Source of the DNA: Microbacterium azadirachtae
Lineage (GTDB): Bacteria; Actinomycetota; Actinomycetes; Actinomycetales; Microbacteriaceae
Reading direction: 5' to 3'
Length of the DNA: 64,000 nt
Assembly: GCF_000956545.1 (NCBI RefSeq)
Contig: NZ_JYIT01000086.1
Coordinates: 124,001 to 188,000, forward strand
Shown piece after piece: positions 18,409 through 27,726 of the stretch. The position numbers were made by a program, and so were the translations under genes. A model generated the notes under the pieces. It saw nothing but the letters and a program-made list of their open reading frames with translations, ran no database searches and was not told the DNA's origin. How positions within the stretch are numbered: position 1 is the stretch's first letter; each line of letters begins with the position of its first letter.

Positions 18409-21030
18409 ATGTCGTCGTTGAACGCGATTCCCGACAAGCCCGCGCTGGAAGGCCTCGAAGCGAAGTGGGGTGAGCGCTGGTCGACGGACGGCACGTTCCT
18501 GTTCGACCGGATCCGCGCCGCGCAGAGCGGTCGGGACGGCGTCTTCTCGATCGACACCCCGCCGCCCACCGCGAGCGGCAGCCTGCACATCGGGCATGTG
18601 TTCAGCTACACGCACACCGACATCAAGGCGCGTTTCGAGCGCATGCGCGGCAAGAACGTGTTCTACCCGATGGGCTGGGACGACAACGGCCTGCCCACCG
18701 AGCGCCGCGTGCAGAACTACTACGGCGTGCGCTGCGACCCGTCGCTCCCCTACGACCCCGATTTCACCCCGCCCTTCGAGGGCGGCGACAACAAGTCCTC
18801 CCGCGCCGCCGACCAGCTCCCGATCAGCCGTCGCAACTTCATCGAGCTCTGCGAGAAGCTCACCGAGGAGGACGAGAAGCACTTCGAGGCGCTGTTCCGC
18901 CAGCTCGGCCTCAGCGTGGACTGGACGCAGACCTACCGCACGATCTCCAACGAGTCGATCCGCCAGAGCCAGCTCGCCTTCCTGCGCAACCTGGAGCGCG
19001 GCGAGGCGTACCAGTCGCTCGCCCCGACGCTGTGGGATGTGGACTTCCGCTCCGCGATCGCTCAGGCCGAGCTCGAGGACCGCGACCAGCAGGCCTCGTA
19101 CCACACGATCGACTTCCCCTTCGCGGACGGCTCAGGGCACATCACCATCGAGACGACGCGACCGGAGCTGCTGCCCGCCTGCGTGGCGATCGTGACGCAC
19201 CCCGAAGGCCCGCACAAGCACCTCATCGGCACCAAGGTGCGCACTCCGTTCTTCGACGCGGACATCGAGATCCACGGCCACCACCTCGCCCAGCCCGACA
19301 AGGGCACGGGTGCGGCCATGGTCTGCACCTTCGGCGACGTGACCGACATCGTGTGGTGGCGCGAGCTGCGCACGACCGACGGCCGCGACCTGCCGAACAT
19401 GACCACGATCGGCCTGGACGGCCGCTTCCTGCCCGATGCCCCGGCCTCGGTGACGGACGCGGACGCCGCGGCCTGGTACGGGGAGAACATGGCGGGCAAG
19501 ACGGTGTTCTCCGCCCGCAAGGCCCTCGTGGAGAAGCTGCAGGAGACGGGCGCGATGACCGCCGTCGGCAAGCCGTTCAACCACGCCGTGAAGTTCTTCG
19601 AGAAGGGCGACCGGCCGCTCGAGATCGTCTCCACGCGCCAGTGGTACATCCGCAACGGCGCGCGCGACGCCGAGCTCCGCGAGCAGCTGCTCGCGAACGG
19701 CGCCGAGCTGAGCTGGCACCCGGAGTTCATGCGCGTCCGCTACGAGAACTGGGTGGGCGGCCTGACCGGCGACTGGCTCGTCTCGCGGCAGCGCTTCTTC
19801 GGCGTGCCGATCCCGCTCTGGTACGCCCTCGACGAGAACGGCGAGCGCGACTACGACCGCGTGCTCACCCCGGATCTCGCGTCGCTGCCGATCGACCCCA
19901 CCTCCGACGTGCCCGCGGGCTACACCGCGGAGCAGCGCGGCGTGCCGGGCGGCTTCGACGCGGAGGCGGACATCCTGGACACCTGGGCCACCTCCTCGCT
20001 CACCCCGCAGCTCGCGGGGGGCTGGGAGCGCGACGCCGAGCTGTGGGATCTCGTCTCGCCGATGGATCTGCGTCCGCAGGGCCAGGACATCATCCGCACC
20101 TGGCTGTTCTCGACCATGCTGCGCTCGACGCTCGAAGACGGGCGCACGCCGTGGCGCAACGCGGCGATCAGCGGCTTCATCGTCGATCCCGACCGCAAGA
20201 AGATGTCGAAGTCGAAGGGCAACGTCGTCACCCCGGCGGACATCCTCGACGCACACGGATCCGACGCCGTGCGGTACTGGTCGGCGTCCAGCCGCCTCGG
20301 GGCCGATGCCGCGTTCGACCCGCAGAACCCGACGCAGGTGAAGATCGGCCGCCGCCTGGCCATCAAGATCCTCAACGCGGCCAAGTTCGTGCTGTCGTTC
20401 CCCGTGCCGGAGGGCGCCGAGATCACCCACGCCCTGGACGCGTCGATGCTCGCCACCCTCGACGAGGTGATCCGCGACGCGACGGCGGCGTTCGAGAACT
20501 ACGACCAGGCCCGGGCGCTCGAGATCACCGAGGCGTTCTTCTGGACGTTCTGCGACGACTACCTCGAGCTCGTCAAGGAGCGCGCCTACGACCGGACGAA
20601 CGTGGGTCAGGCCTCCGCCGCCCTCGCCCTGCGCCTCGCCCTCTCCGCGCTGCTGCGCCTGCTCGCGCCCATCGTGTCGTTCGCGACCGAGGAGGCGTGG
20701 AGCTGGTTCGAGGACGGCTCGGTGCACACGGCGGCCTGGCCCGAGCCGCTCGGTCCGCTGCCCGGTTCGGCCGAGGCCGGGGACCCGGTGATCCTCGCGA
20801 CCGCGAGCAAGGCCCTGATCGGCATCCGCCGCGCGAAGACCGAAGCCAAGGCCTCGCAGAAGACCCCGGTGTCCTCGGCCACGATCAGCGCGCCCGTCGC
20901 CGACATCGCCGCCCTCCAGGCGGCGGCCGACGACCTGCGCGCCGTGGGCCGCATCGCCGAGCTCGCCTTCGCGGAGGCGGACGATCTCGCCGTCACGGCC
21001 ATCGAGCTGGCGCCCATCGAGGGGGCGTGA
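18409..21030 (+). CDS. valS: Valyl-tRNA synthetase, archaeal-like type
   Basis: Charges tRNA-Val. The 873 residues start at the ATG at 18409 behind GAGGAG. The class I signatures HIGH (60-63) and KMSKS (598-602) are intact, and the CP1 editing domain is present (IETTRPELLPACVAI, PDKGTGAAMVCTFGD). Two things differ from the common bacterial enzyme. There is an insertion region with FEGGDNKSSRAADQLPISR after the first half of the Rossmann fold. The protein also ends right after the anticodon-binding domain, without the roughly 60-residue C-terminal coiled coil. Both resemble archaeal-type ValRS. It is divergent from the peptide-importer operon. Confidence 0.95.
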   Translation: MSSLNAIPDKPALEGLEAKWGERWSTDGTFLFDRIRAAQSGRDGVFSIDTPPPTASGSLHIGHVFSYTHTDIKARFERMRGKNVFYPMGWDDNGLPTERRVQNYYGVRCDPSLPYDPDFTPPFEGGDNKSSRAADQLPISRRNFIELCEKLTEEDEKHFEALFRQLGLSVDWTQTYRTISNESIRQSQLAFLRNLERGEAYQSLAPTLWDVDFRSAIAQAELEDRDQQASYHTIDFPFADGSGHITIETTRPELLPACVAIVTHPEGPHKHLIGTKVRTPFFDADIEIHGHHLAQPDKGTGAAMVCTFGDVTDIVWWRELRTTDGRDLPNMTTIGLDGRFLPDAPASVTDADAAAWYGENMAGKTVFSARKALVEKLQETGAMTAVGKPFNHAVKFFEKGDRPLEIVSTRQWYIRNGARDAELREQLLANGAELSWHPEFMRVRYENWVGGLTGDWLVSRQRFFGVPIPLWYALDENGERDYDRVLTPDLASLPIDPTSDVPAGYTAEQRGVPGGFDAEADILDTWATSSLTPQLAGGWERDAELWDLVSPMDLRPQGQDIIRTWLFSTMLRSTLEDGRTPWRNAAISGFIVDPDRKKMSKSKGNVVTPADILDAHGSDAVRYWSASSRLGADAAFDPQNPTQVKIGRRLAIKILNAAKFVLSFPVPEGAEITHALDASMLATLDEVIRDATAAFENYDQARALEITEAFFWTFCDDYLELVKERAYDRTNVGQASAALALRLALSALLRLLAPIVSFATEEAWSWFEDGSVHTAAWPEPLGPLPGSAEAGDPVILATASKALIGIRRAKTEAKASQKTPVSSATISAPVADIAALQAAADDLRAVGRIAELAFAEADDLAVTAIELAPIEGA

Positions 21031-21290
21031 TGCAGCTCGGCACGCGCTGGGCCGCGGGTTCCGAGCCGCCGGCTTCGGTCCCCGCGGCGCTGCGCCCGGC
21101 GATCGCCGAGGCGGAGGCGCTCAGCGTGGCCGGCGGCACCCTGAGCCTGCAGACCGGGGCCTTGAACGTGCTGCGCGGCACCTGGACGCTCACCTGGCTG
21201 GAGGGCCGGCCGATCGCCGAGCTCGACACCGGGTGGGAAGTGCTGCGCACCGCCTCCGGCGAGGTCGTCGTCCGGCCCTTCGAGGACTGA
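21030..21290 (+). CDS. Small hypothetical protein coupled to valS
   Basis: An 86-residue cytoplasmic protein that I do not recognise. The start ATG at 21030 shares one base with the valS stop (TGATG), a strong sign of translational coupling. The C-terminal half looks like a short beta-rich unit (GGTLSLQTGALNVLRGTWTL, then WLEGRPIAELDTGWEVL and GEVVVRPFED), with several conserved-looking tryptophans. No signal peptide, membrane segment or cysteine. The link to valS may be positional only. Reading frame, base use and coupling support a real gene. Confidence 0.65.
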   Translation: MQLGTRWAAGSEPPASVPAALRPAIAEAEALSVAGGTLSLQTGALNVLRGTWTLTWLEGRPIAELDTGWEVLRTASGEVVVRPFED

Positions 21291-21318
21291 CCTCCCGACG
21301 GCCCCGGTCGGCGCGTCC

Positions 21319-21537
21319 TCAGCGCGAGCGCGAGCCGATCATCTGCAGCGCATGCTCGAGCAGGTAGGGATCGGACCGGCGCGACTGCTGCTCCCGCAGC
21401 AGGTCGAGCGCCAGCAGCCGGCGCTCGGCGCGGCGCTCGATGCGCCGGCGCACCCGCATGGTGATCGCGTCGGCGATACGAAGTCCCGTCCGCTCGACGA
21501 AGGTGGGCGCGGCGATGTGCAGCGTGGCGGCGGTCAT
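21319..21537 (-). CDS. Small basic hypothetical protein downstream of an ArsR-type regulator
   Basis: A 72-residue protein, not recognised. After MTAATLHIAAPTFVERTGLR it becomes one long, strongly basic, probably helical stretch (MRVRRRIERRAERRLLALDL) ending in Arg/Ser. No membrane segment is seen; the charge suggests nucleic-acid, membrane-surface or protein binding. Its ATG at 21537 overlaps the regulator stop (ATGA at 21534-21537), so it is co-translated with the regulator and likely under the same operator. It could be the regulated effector or a partner of the repressor. Confidence 0.65.
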   Translation of the reverse strand: MTAATLHIAAPTFVERTGLRIADAITMRVRRRIERRAERRLLALDLLREQQSRRSDPYLLEHALQMIGSRSR

Positions 21538-22190
21538 GACAGCTCCTCGGTCTCAGTGGTGCGGAGGGCGACGGCGCCCTCGGGGCGTCCGTCGGGAAGA
21601 TCGAACAGGTCGGCACGGACGGTGACCCGTCGCACTCCGGGACCGGTCTGTCCCCGGTAGCGCTGCACGGCCGCCTCGACGAGGGCGTCGATCTGCTGCG
21701 CCAGCTCCTGCAGCTGCGGCGCGGTCATGTCGAGCATCGTCGTCATGTGATGCGCCGCGTCGCGCCACTCCTGGGGCACCTCCGACTGGGGGCGGTGCAG
21801 GTGATCCATGAGGCGCTGGTGCCGGTTGCGGAAGAACTCGTCCTCGACGATCTGCGCGGCCGCCCGGCCCGAGGGCGTCATCTCGTCGTTGGGTCCGGAG
21901 AACGACATCCGGCCGCGCGGGCGCTCCCACCAGCGCTCGCGCGCCGTGCCCCGCCCCGCGACTTCGCGGATCAGATCGCGGGCGGCGAGTGCGCGCAGGT
22001 GGTAGCTGGTGACGCCCGAGCTCTCCCCGATCAGCGCGGCGAGCGAGCTCGCGGTCTGCGGGCCGCGTTCGGCGAGCAGATCCAGGATCCTGACCCGCAG
22101 CGGATGCGCGAGCGCCTTCAGAGCACTCGCATCGAGGGTGCGCATCTCATCCGTCGCGGTCTCCTGCGCGGGGTTCTCGTTCGAGGTCAT
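21534..22190 (-). CDS. ArsR-type winged-helix transcriptional regulator
   Basis: DNA-binding repressor of 218 residues. The N-terminal winged helix (about 15-95) shows LDASALKALAHPLRVRILDL, then AALIGESSGVTSYHLRALAA as recognition helix region, typical of ArsR/SmtB-like HTH_20 proteins. No metal-binding cysteine pair is visible, so the signal is not obviously a metal. The C-terminal half is helical and contains HHMTTMLDMTAPQLQEL. I chose the ATG at 22190 because a promoter (TTGCAA, 17 bp, TATCTT) ends six bases before it; an earlier ATG would lie inside that promoter. Probably autoregulated through the repeats at 22193-22238. Confidence 0.85.
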   Translation of the reverse strand: MTSNENPAQETATDEMRTLDASALKALAHPLRVRILDLLAERGPQTASSLAALIGESSGVTSYHLRALAARDLIREVAGRGTARERWWERPRGRMSFSGPNDEMTPSGRAAAQIVEDEFFRNRHQRLMDHLHRPQSEVPQEWRDAAHHMTTMLDMTAPQLQELAQQIDALVEAAVQRYRGQTGPGVRRVTVRADLFDLPDGRPEGAVALRTTETEELS

Positions 22191-22192
22191 GA

Positions 22193-22238
22193 TGCAAAGA
22201 TAGCTTTGCAAGCATCTCTTTGCAAGAGTTTCTTTGCA
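22193..22238 (-). promoter_or_regulatory. Promoter with iterated operator of the ArsR-type gene
   Basis: Three CTTTGCA copies start at 22204, 22218 and 22232, exactly 14 bp apart, and an inverted TGCAAA lies at 22193-22198. On the minus strand the array contains TTGCAA (22220-22225), a 17-bp spacer and TATCTT (22197-22202), followed six bases later by the ATG. The repeats cover the -35, the spacer and the start point, as expected of a repressor operator on a leaderless gene. Confidence 0.75.
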
Positions 22239-22273
22239 TCCACGTTGTCTGCGCGATGCGCGGAGGACGCAGA

Positions 22274-22326
22274 GCAGCGCCCCTCCGGTCGCCGTCGCCG
22301 AGTGGCGCGGATCGGAGGGGCGCTGC
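22274..22326 (-). terminator. Terminator after kbl
   Basis: A 14-bp perfect stem: GCAGCGCCCCTCCG (22274-22287) with its complement at 22313-22326, loop 25 bases. It lies 12 bases past the kbl stop and before the ArsR operator. Confidence 0.65.
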
Positions 22327-22337
22327 GAACAGAACGA

Positions 22338-23516
22338 TCAGGCGGCAGCGGCGCGCGCCGCCACGAATGCCGCGACGCAGCGCTCCACCTGCTCCGCGGT
22401 GTGCGCCGCGGACAGCTGCACGCGGATGCGCGCCAGGCCCCGAGGCACCACGGGGAAGCTGAACGCGGTGACGTAGACGCCCTGCTTCTGCATCTCCGCG
22501 GCGATGCGTGCCGTCAGCGCCGCGTCGCCGAACATCACGGGCACGATCGGGTGCTCGCCGGGCAGCAGCTCGAAGCCCTCCTCCGTCATCCGGCGGCGGA
22601 ACAGCGCGGCGTTGGACTGCAGCTCGGCGCGGAGCGACCCCGATCCCTCCACGAGGTCCAGGGCCTGCAGCGTCCCGGCGACGATCGACGGGGCGAGCGT
22701 GTTCGAGAACAGGTACGGACGCGCGCGCTGGCGCAGCAGCGCCACGATGTCGCGGTGCCCTGCGACATAGCCGCCGCTCGCGCCGCCGAGCGCCTTGCCG
22801 AACGTTCCCGTGTAGATGTCGATGCGCCCCTCGACGCCGCACAGCTCAGGCGTGCCGCGGCCGTGCTCCCCGATGAAGCCCACCGCGTGGGAATCGTCCA
22901 CGAACACGAGGGCGTCATAGCGCTCCGCGAGATCGCAGATGTCGGCGAGGGGCGCGATGTAGCCGTCCATCGAGAACACGCCATCGGTGACGATCACGCG
23001 GAACCGCGCGTCCGCGGCGGCCTTGAGCTGCTCCTCCAGGTCCGCCATGTCGCGGTTGCGGTAGCGCAGGCGGCGCGCCTTCGACAGCCGGATGCCGTCG
23101 ATGATCGACGCGTGGTTGAGCTCATCCGAGATGATCGCGTCCTCGGCCGTGAACAGGGTCTCGAAGACCCCGCCGTTCGCATCGAAGCACGACGAGAACA
23201 GGATCGCGTCATCGGTGCCGAGGAAGCCCGACAGACGCCGCTCCAGCTCGAGGTGCTGCTCCTGCGTGCCGCAGATGAAGCGGACGCTGGCGAGACCGTA
23301 TCCCCAGTCGTCGAGGGCTCCCTTCGCCGCGGCGACGAGGCGGTCGTCGTCCGCGAGGCCGAGGTAGTTGTTCGCGCAGAAGTTGAGCACCTCGGCGCCG
23401 TCGGCGATGATCTCCGCCCGCTGCGGGCCGCGGATCCCGCGCTCGTGCTTGGTGAGGCCCGCCTCGTCGATCCCGGCGAGCTCCGCCGCCAGGTGCTGCT
23501 GGAATGCTCCGTACAT
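22338..23516 (-). CDS. kbl: 2-amino-3-ketobutyrate CoA ligase (glycine C-acetyltransferase)
   Basis: PLP enzyme that cleaves 2-amino-3-oxobutyrate with CoA into glycine and acetyl-CoA, the second step of threonine degradation. The 392 residues belong to the alpha-oxoamine synthase family: [13 protein letters not shown] near the N-terminus, [19 protein letters not shown] for PLP contacts, and the Schiff-base lysine in [14 protein letters not shown] near 240. The ATG at 23516 was chosen because upstream in-frame codons run into tdh. It follows tdh by eight bases as a tdh-kbl operon and ends at a strong hairpin. Confidence 0.95.
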   Translation of the reverse strand: MYGAFQQHLAAELAGIDEAGLTKHERGIRGPQRAEIIADGAEVLNFCANNYLGLADDDRLVAAAKGALDDWGYGLASVRFICGTQEQHLELERRLSGFLGTDDAILFSSCFDANGGVFETLFTAEDAIISDELNHASIIDGIRLSKARRLRYRNRDMADLEEQLKAAADARFRVIVTDGVFSMDGYIAPLADICDLAERYDALVFVDDSHAVGFIGEHGRGTPELCGVEGRIDIYTGTFGKALGGASGGYVAGHRDIVALLRQRARPYLFSNTLAPSIVAGTLQALDLVEGSGSLRAELQSNAALFRRRMTEEGFELLPGEHPIVPVMFGDAALTARIAAEMQKQGVYVTAFSFPVVPRGLARIRVQLSAAHTAEQVERCVAAFVAARAAAA

Positions 23517-23524
23517 CGTGTCTC

Positions 23525-24568
23525 CTACAGTTCGGTCCAGTCGAGGATGATCTTGCCGGTGCCGGCCGAGGCCGCCGCCGCGAACCCCTTCTCCCACTCG
23601 CGGGCGGGCAGCACCTCCGCGATGATGCGGGAGATCGACTCGCGCAGCACGGGGCTGGTCTGCAGCATCGCGCCCATCGCGTTCCAGGTCTCGAACATCT
23701 CACGCCCGTAGATGCCCTTGACCGTGAGCATATGGGTGACGATCTTGCCCCAGTCGACGCCGAACGGGCCGGTGGGCAGTCCCAGCATCGCGATCCGCCC
23801 GCCGTGGTTCATGTTGTCGATCATCGCGGGGAGTGCACTCGGCGCCCCGCTCATCTCGAAGCCGATGTCGAAGCCCTCGCGCATGCCGAGTGCACGCTGC
23901 GCATCCCGGATGTCCTCCCGGGACACGTCGACGACCGCGTCCGCGCCCATCTGCCGGGCGAGCTCGAGGCGGGGCGCGCTCACGTCCGTCGCGGCGATGA
24001 AGCGCGCGCCCACGTGCCGCGCGATCGCGATCGCCATGAGGCCGATCGGGCCGCACCCGGTGACCAGCACGTCTTCACCGACGAGCGGGAACGCGAGCGC
24101 CGTGTGCACTGCATTGCCGAGGGGATCGAAGATCGCGCCCAGCTCCGGGGTCACGTCGGAGTGATGCACCCAGACGTTGGTGGCGGGCAGCGTGAGGTAC
24201 TCGGCGTAGGCGCCGTCGCGCTGCACGCCGAGTCCGATGGTGCGGATGCACATCTGGCGGCGACCGGCCCGGCAGTTGCGGCACATGCCGCACACGATGT
24301 GCCCTTCGCCCGAGACCCGGTTGCCGACGGCGATGTCGTGCACGAGGGGGCCGACCTCGACCACCTCGCCGTAGAACTCGTGACCGGGGATCAGCGGCGC
24401 CTTCACCGCGGACGCCGCCCAGTCGTCCCAGCGCTGGATGTGCAGGTCGGTGCCGCAGATGCCGGTGCGCAGCACGCGGATGACCACCTCGTCGGGTCCG
24501 GCCACGGGGTCCGGCCGGTCGACGAGCTCGAGGCCCGCGTGCGGGCCGTCCTTGTAGAGAGCCTTCAT
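23525..24568 (-). CDS. tdh: L-threonine 3-dehydrogenase
   Basis: Zinc-dependent medium-chain dehydrogenase oxidising threonine to 2-amino-3-oxobutyrate with NAD+. The 347 residues show the catalytic zinc site (GICGTD with Cys near 38, then GHEFYGE), the four-cysteine structural zinc lobe ([15 protein letters not shown], about 92-106) and the Rossmann motif [25 protein letters not shown] and NMNHGG are typical of Tdh rather than other zinc alcohol dehydrogenases. First gene of tdh-kbl, divergent from a LysR-type gene. The 87-bp shared gap carries an inverted repeat that is probably the regulator site. Confidence 0.95.
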   Translation of the reverse strand: MKALYKDGPHAGLELVDRPDPVAGPDEVVIRVLRTGICGTDLHIQRWDDWAASAVKAPLIPGHEFYGEVVEVGPLVHDIAVGNRVSGEGHIVCGMCRNCRAGRRQMCIRTIGLGVQRDGAYAEYLTLPATNVWVHHSDVTPELGAIFDPLGNAVHTALAFPLVGEDVLVTGCGPIGLMAIAIARHVGARFIAATDVSAPRLELARQMGADAVVDVSREDIRDAQRALGMREGFDIGFEMSGAPSALPAMIDNMNHGGRIAMLGLPTGPFGVDWGKIVTHMLTVKGIYGREMFETWNAMGAMLQTSPVLRESISRIIAEVLPAREWEKGFAAAASAGTGKIILDWTEL

Positions 24569-24627
24569 GCTTCGATCCCACCGCGAACAACCCTGTAGAT
24601 CAATCCCTACCTTCTGGAGTAACCATT

Positions 24628-24645
24628 AAGCATCGCTACATGCTT
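24628..24645. promoter_or_regulatory. Inverted repeat in the tdh/LysR divergent gap
   Basis: AAGCAT (24628-24633) and ATGCTT (24640-24645) flank six bases. The repeat overlaps the TTGAAT that would be the -10 box of the LysR gene, and lies about 60 bases upstream of tdh. Position and symmetry fit a LysR-type regulator site controlling both directions. Confidence 0.5.
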
Positions 24646-24655
24646 GAATGATCAT

Positions 24656-25558
24656 ATGCAGTTGCAGCAGCTCCAGATCCTGCGCGAGCTGGGCGCTCTC
24701 GGCAGCGTGACCGCCGTCGCCGAGGCGCTGCGGGTGACGCCGTCGGCGGTGTCCCAGCAGCTTGCCGCGCTGCAGCGCGGCGTCCGCGCCCCGCTGACCA
24801 GGAAGCAGGGGCGCACGCTCGTGCTCACCCCCGCCGGTGAGGCCCTCGCGGAGGCGGGCGCCGCCGCGCTCGACGCCATGGCGGCTGCCCGATCCGCCGT
24901 CGACGAGTTCGAGGCGGCCGAGGGCGGCGTGGTGACGATCAGCGGCTTCCTGAGCGCGGCCCAGGCGCTGTTCGGACCGCTTCTGCGCGAGCTCGGATCC
25001 GGTCCGGACGTCCCCGCGATCCGCTTCACCGACGAGGACGTGGCGCAGAGCGACTTCCCGGCTCTCACGGCGCGCTACGACCTCGTCCTGGCCCACCGCA
25101 TGGAGCACAGCCCGCCGTGGCCGAAGACCGGCATCCGCGTGCTCACCCTCGCCGCCGAGCCCCTGGACGTGGCGCTGTCCCCCGAGCATCCGCTCGCGCA
25201 GCGGGCATCGCTGCAGCCGTCCGACGTCGTGGGCGAGCGCTGGGTGACGAGCCGCGCCGGGTACTCCCCGGACGATGTGCTGCGCACGATCTCCGCGATC
25301 ACGAACCGGCCGGCGGAGATCGTGCACCGCATCAACGACTACGGCGTCGCCGCCTCGGTGATCGCGACCGGCGACGTGATCGGCGTGCTCCCCCGCTACA
25401 CGTCGCCGGGCACCGACGCCGTGGTGCGGCGCCCGCTGCAGTACGTCAGCACGAACCGGATGATCGACGTCCTCGCGCGCCCGGAGAACCTGCGTCGTCG
25501 CTCCGTACGGCTCACCGCGGAGGCGCTCGGCCGGGTGATGACGCGACTCGCCCGCTGA
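24656..25558 (+). CDS. LysR-family transcriptional regulator
   Basis: 300 residues from the ATG at 24656. The N-terminal winged HTH reads MQLQQLQILRELGALGSV, then AEALRVTPSAVSQQLAALQ, and the wing contains RTLVLTPAGEALAEAG. The LysR substrate-binding domain runs from about 90 (VTISGFLSAAQALFGPLL) to the end. The divergent position next to tdh-kbl suggests control of threonine catabolism, with threonine, glycine or a downstream product as possible effector (inference). A TTG start four codons upstream is possible, but TTGAAT six bases before the ATG fits a -10 box of a leaderless mRNA better. Confidence 0.88.
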   Translation: MQLQQLQILRELGALGSVTAVAEALRVTPSAVSQQLAALQRGVRAPLTRKQGRTLVLTPAGEALAEAGAAALDAMAAARSAVDEFEAAEGGVVTISGFLSAAQALFGPLLRELGSGPDVPAIRFTDEDVAQSDFPALTARYDLVLAHRMEHSPPWPKTGIRVLTLAAEPLDVALSPEHPLAQRASLQPSDVVGERWVTSRAGYSPDDVLRTISAITNRPAEIVHRINDYGVAASVIATGDVIGVLPRYTSPGTDAVVRRPLQYVSTNRMIDVLARPENLRRRSVRLTAEALGRVMTRLAR

Positions 25559-25616
25559 CGGCGGAAACCTGCTGCCGATCCCCGGGATCTGTGCACACGC
25601 GCCCCGGGGCGTCTCC

Positions 25617-25622
25617 TAGGCT
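25617..25622 (+). promoter_or_regulatory. Probable -10 box of a leaderless transcript
   Basis: TAGGCT ends six bases before the ATG at 25629. The spacer CGGAGC could also look like a weak RBS, but it lies only two to three bases from the start, too close for normal use. Confidence 0.45.
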
Positions 25623-25628
25623 CGGAGC

Positions 25629-27680
25629 ATGACGGTCGAGACGAATCCGCTGCTCACGCCCTCCCCGCTGCCCTACGCCGTGCCCGACTACGGGCGCATC
25701 CGCGCGGAGCACTACCTGCCGGCCTTCCGGCAGGGATTCGACGAGCAGCTGGCGGAGATCCGGCGGATCACGATGGCGCGCTCGATGCCCACATTCGAGA
25801 ACACGATGGAGGCCCTCGAACGCAGCGGGGAGCTGCTGGACCGCGTCGCGCATGCGTTCTACACCGTCAGCTCCGCGGATGCCACGGCCGAGATCCAGGC
25901 GATCGACGAGGAGCTCGCGCCTCTCATGGCCGCCCATCACGATGCGATCCTGCTGAACGCCGCCCTGTACTGGCGGATCTCGCAGCTGCACGCGCAACTC
26001 GGCGTCCTGCCGCTCGAACCCGAGCAGCGCCGTCTCGTCGAGCGCTGGCACCGCGAGATGACCCTCGCCGGCGCCGCCCTCGACGATGAGGCGAAGGTGC
26101 GCCTCACCGACCTCAATCAGCGTCTGTCCTCGCTGAGTGCGACGTTCGAGAAGAACCTCCTCGCCGACACCAATGAGCTCGCCGTGGTGTTCGAGGACCC
26201 CGCCGAGCTGGACGGCCTGAGCGCCGGCGAGCTCTCGGCCGCGGCACGGGCGGCCGCCGAGCGCGGCCTCGACGGCGGGTACCTGATCGCACTCCCCCTG
26301 TTCACCGGGCATCCGGCTCTGGCGGTGCTGACGAACCGGGAGAGCCGTCGCCGGATCATGGAGGCGTCGCGGTCGCGGGGCTCTCACGGCGGCGAGCACG
26401 ACAACCGCGCCGTCCTGAGCGAGATCGTCGCGCTCCGCGCAGAGCGCGCGGCGCTGCTCGGCTACCCCACTCACGCGGCTGCGGTGACGGCTGATGAGAC
26501 GGCCGGGACCCCCGAGGCGGTGGAGCGCATGCTGCGCGACCTCGCCGCGCCCGCGGCGCGCAACGCCGAGACGGAGCGCGCCGCGCTGCAGCAGCTCATC
26601 GACGAGACGGAGGACGAGCCGTTCCCCCTCGAGGCGCATGACTGGGCCTATTACACCGAGAAGCTGCGCACGGCGCGCTACGACATCGACACCGCGGCGC
26701 TGCGGGCCTGGTTCGAGGCGGAGCGGGTGCTGCAGGACGGGGTGTTCGCCGCGGCGGGCCGGCTGTACGGCCTGTCGTTCCAGGAACGGCCCGACCTCCC
26801 CGTCTACCACCCCGGCGCCCGCACGTTCGAGGTGTTCCAGGAGGACGGCTCGCCGCTCGGCCTGTACGTCCTCGACCTGTACACGCGCGACAGCAAGCGG
26901 GGCGGCGCGTGGATGAACGAGATCGTGAGCCAGTCCGCCCTCCGCGGCACGAAGCCGGTGGTCGCGAACAACCTGAACGTGGCGCGCCCCGCCGACGGCG
27001 AGCCCACGCTGCTGACGCTGGACGAGGTCAACACGCTGTTCCACGAGTTCGGGCACGCGCTGCACGGCCTGTTCTCGGACGTGACGTATCCGCACTTCTC
27101 CGGGACGGAGGTGTTCCGCGACTTCGTCGAGTTCCCGAGCCAGGTCAACGAGATGTGGATGCTCTGGCCCGATATCGTGGGCGCCTACGCCCGCCACCAC
27201 GCGACGGGCGAGCCCCTCCCCTCCGACGTGATCGCGCGTCTGCAGGCGACGGAGACTTTCAACCAGGGATTCGAGACGAGCGAGTACCTCGCTGCGGCCT
27301 GGCTCGACCAGGCGCTTCACGCGCTGCGCGCGGGGATGCGGATCGACGACGTCGCCGCGTTCGAGGCGAACGCCCTCGTCGACATCGGCCTCGCCGACCC
27401 GGCCGTGCCCACGCGGTACTCGTCCGCCTATTTCGCGCACATCTTCGCCGGCGGTTACAGCGCCGGCTACTACTCGTACATCTGGAGCGAGGTGCTGGAT
27501 GCCGACACCGTCGAGTGGTTCCGGGAGAACGGCGGGCTCACGCGCGCGAACGGCGAGAGGTTCCGCCGACGTCTGCTCGCGGTCGGCGGTTCCCAGGATC
27601 CGCTCGAGGCCTACCGCGGCTTCCGTGGTCGTGATGCGGAGATCGCCCCGCTGCTGAAGCGGCGCGGGCTGGACGTCTGA
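25629..27680 (+). CDS. M3-family metallopeptidase (peptidyl-dipeptidase Dcp type)
   Basis: Zinc peptidase of 683 residues that trims short peptides in the cytoplasm. The N-terminal half is helical, with [16 protein letters not shown] and [21 protein letters not shown]. The catalytic site HEFGH lies at about 471-475 ([15 protein letters not shown]), and the third ligand glutamate is in the [12 protein letters not shown] region about 25 residues later. The C-terminal part has [21 protein letters not shown], characteristic of Dcp/oligopeptidase A. No signal peptide is seen. It stands alone and converges on clpX through a shared terminator. Confidence 0.93.
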   Translation: MTVETNPLLTPSPLPYAVPDYGRIRAEHYLPAFRQGFDEQLAEIRRITMARSMPTFENTMEALERSGELLDRVAHAFYTVSSADATAEIQAIDEELAPLMAAHHDAILLNAALYWRISQLHAQLGVLPLEPEQRRLVERWHREMTLAGAALDDEAKVRLTDLNQRLSSLSATFEKNLLADTNELAVVFEDPAELDGLSAGELSAAARAAAERGLDGGYLIALPLFTGHPALAVLTNRESRRRIMEASRSRGSHGGEHDNRAVLSEIVALRAERAALLGYPTHAAAVTADETAGTPEAVERMLRDLAAPAARNAETERAALQQLIDETEDEPFPLEAHDWAYYTEKLRTARYDIDTAALRAWFEAERVLQDGVFAAAGRLYGLSFQERPDLPVYHPGARTFEVFQEDGSPLGLYVLDLYTRDSKRGGAWMNEIVSQSALRGTKPVVANNLNVARPADGEPTLLTLDEVNTLFHEFGHALHGLFSDVTYPHFSGTEVFRDFVEFPSQVNEMWMLWPDIVGAYARHHATGEPLPSDVIARLQATETFNQGFETSEYLAAAWLDQALHALRAGMRIDDVAAFEANALVDIGLADPAVPTRYSSAYFAHIFAGGYSAGYYSYIWSEVLDADTVEWFRENGGLTRANGERFRRRLLAVGGSQDPLEAYRGFRGRDAEIAPLLKRRGLDV

Positions 27681-27684
27681 GAGG

Positions 27685-27717
27685 GCTGTGGGCGGCGCGC
27701 AGGCGCCCGCCCACAGC
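27685..27717. terminator. Bidirectional terminator
   Basis: GCTGTGGGCGG (27685-27695) pairs perfectly with 27707-27717. It separates the convergent M3 peptidase and clpX genes, with a run of G (C on the other strand) following. Confidence 0.65.
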
Positions 27718-27726
27718 AGGGGGGGC

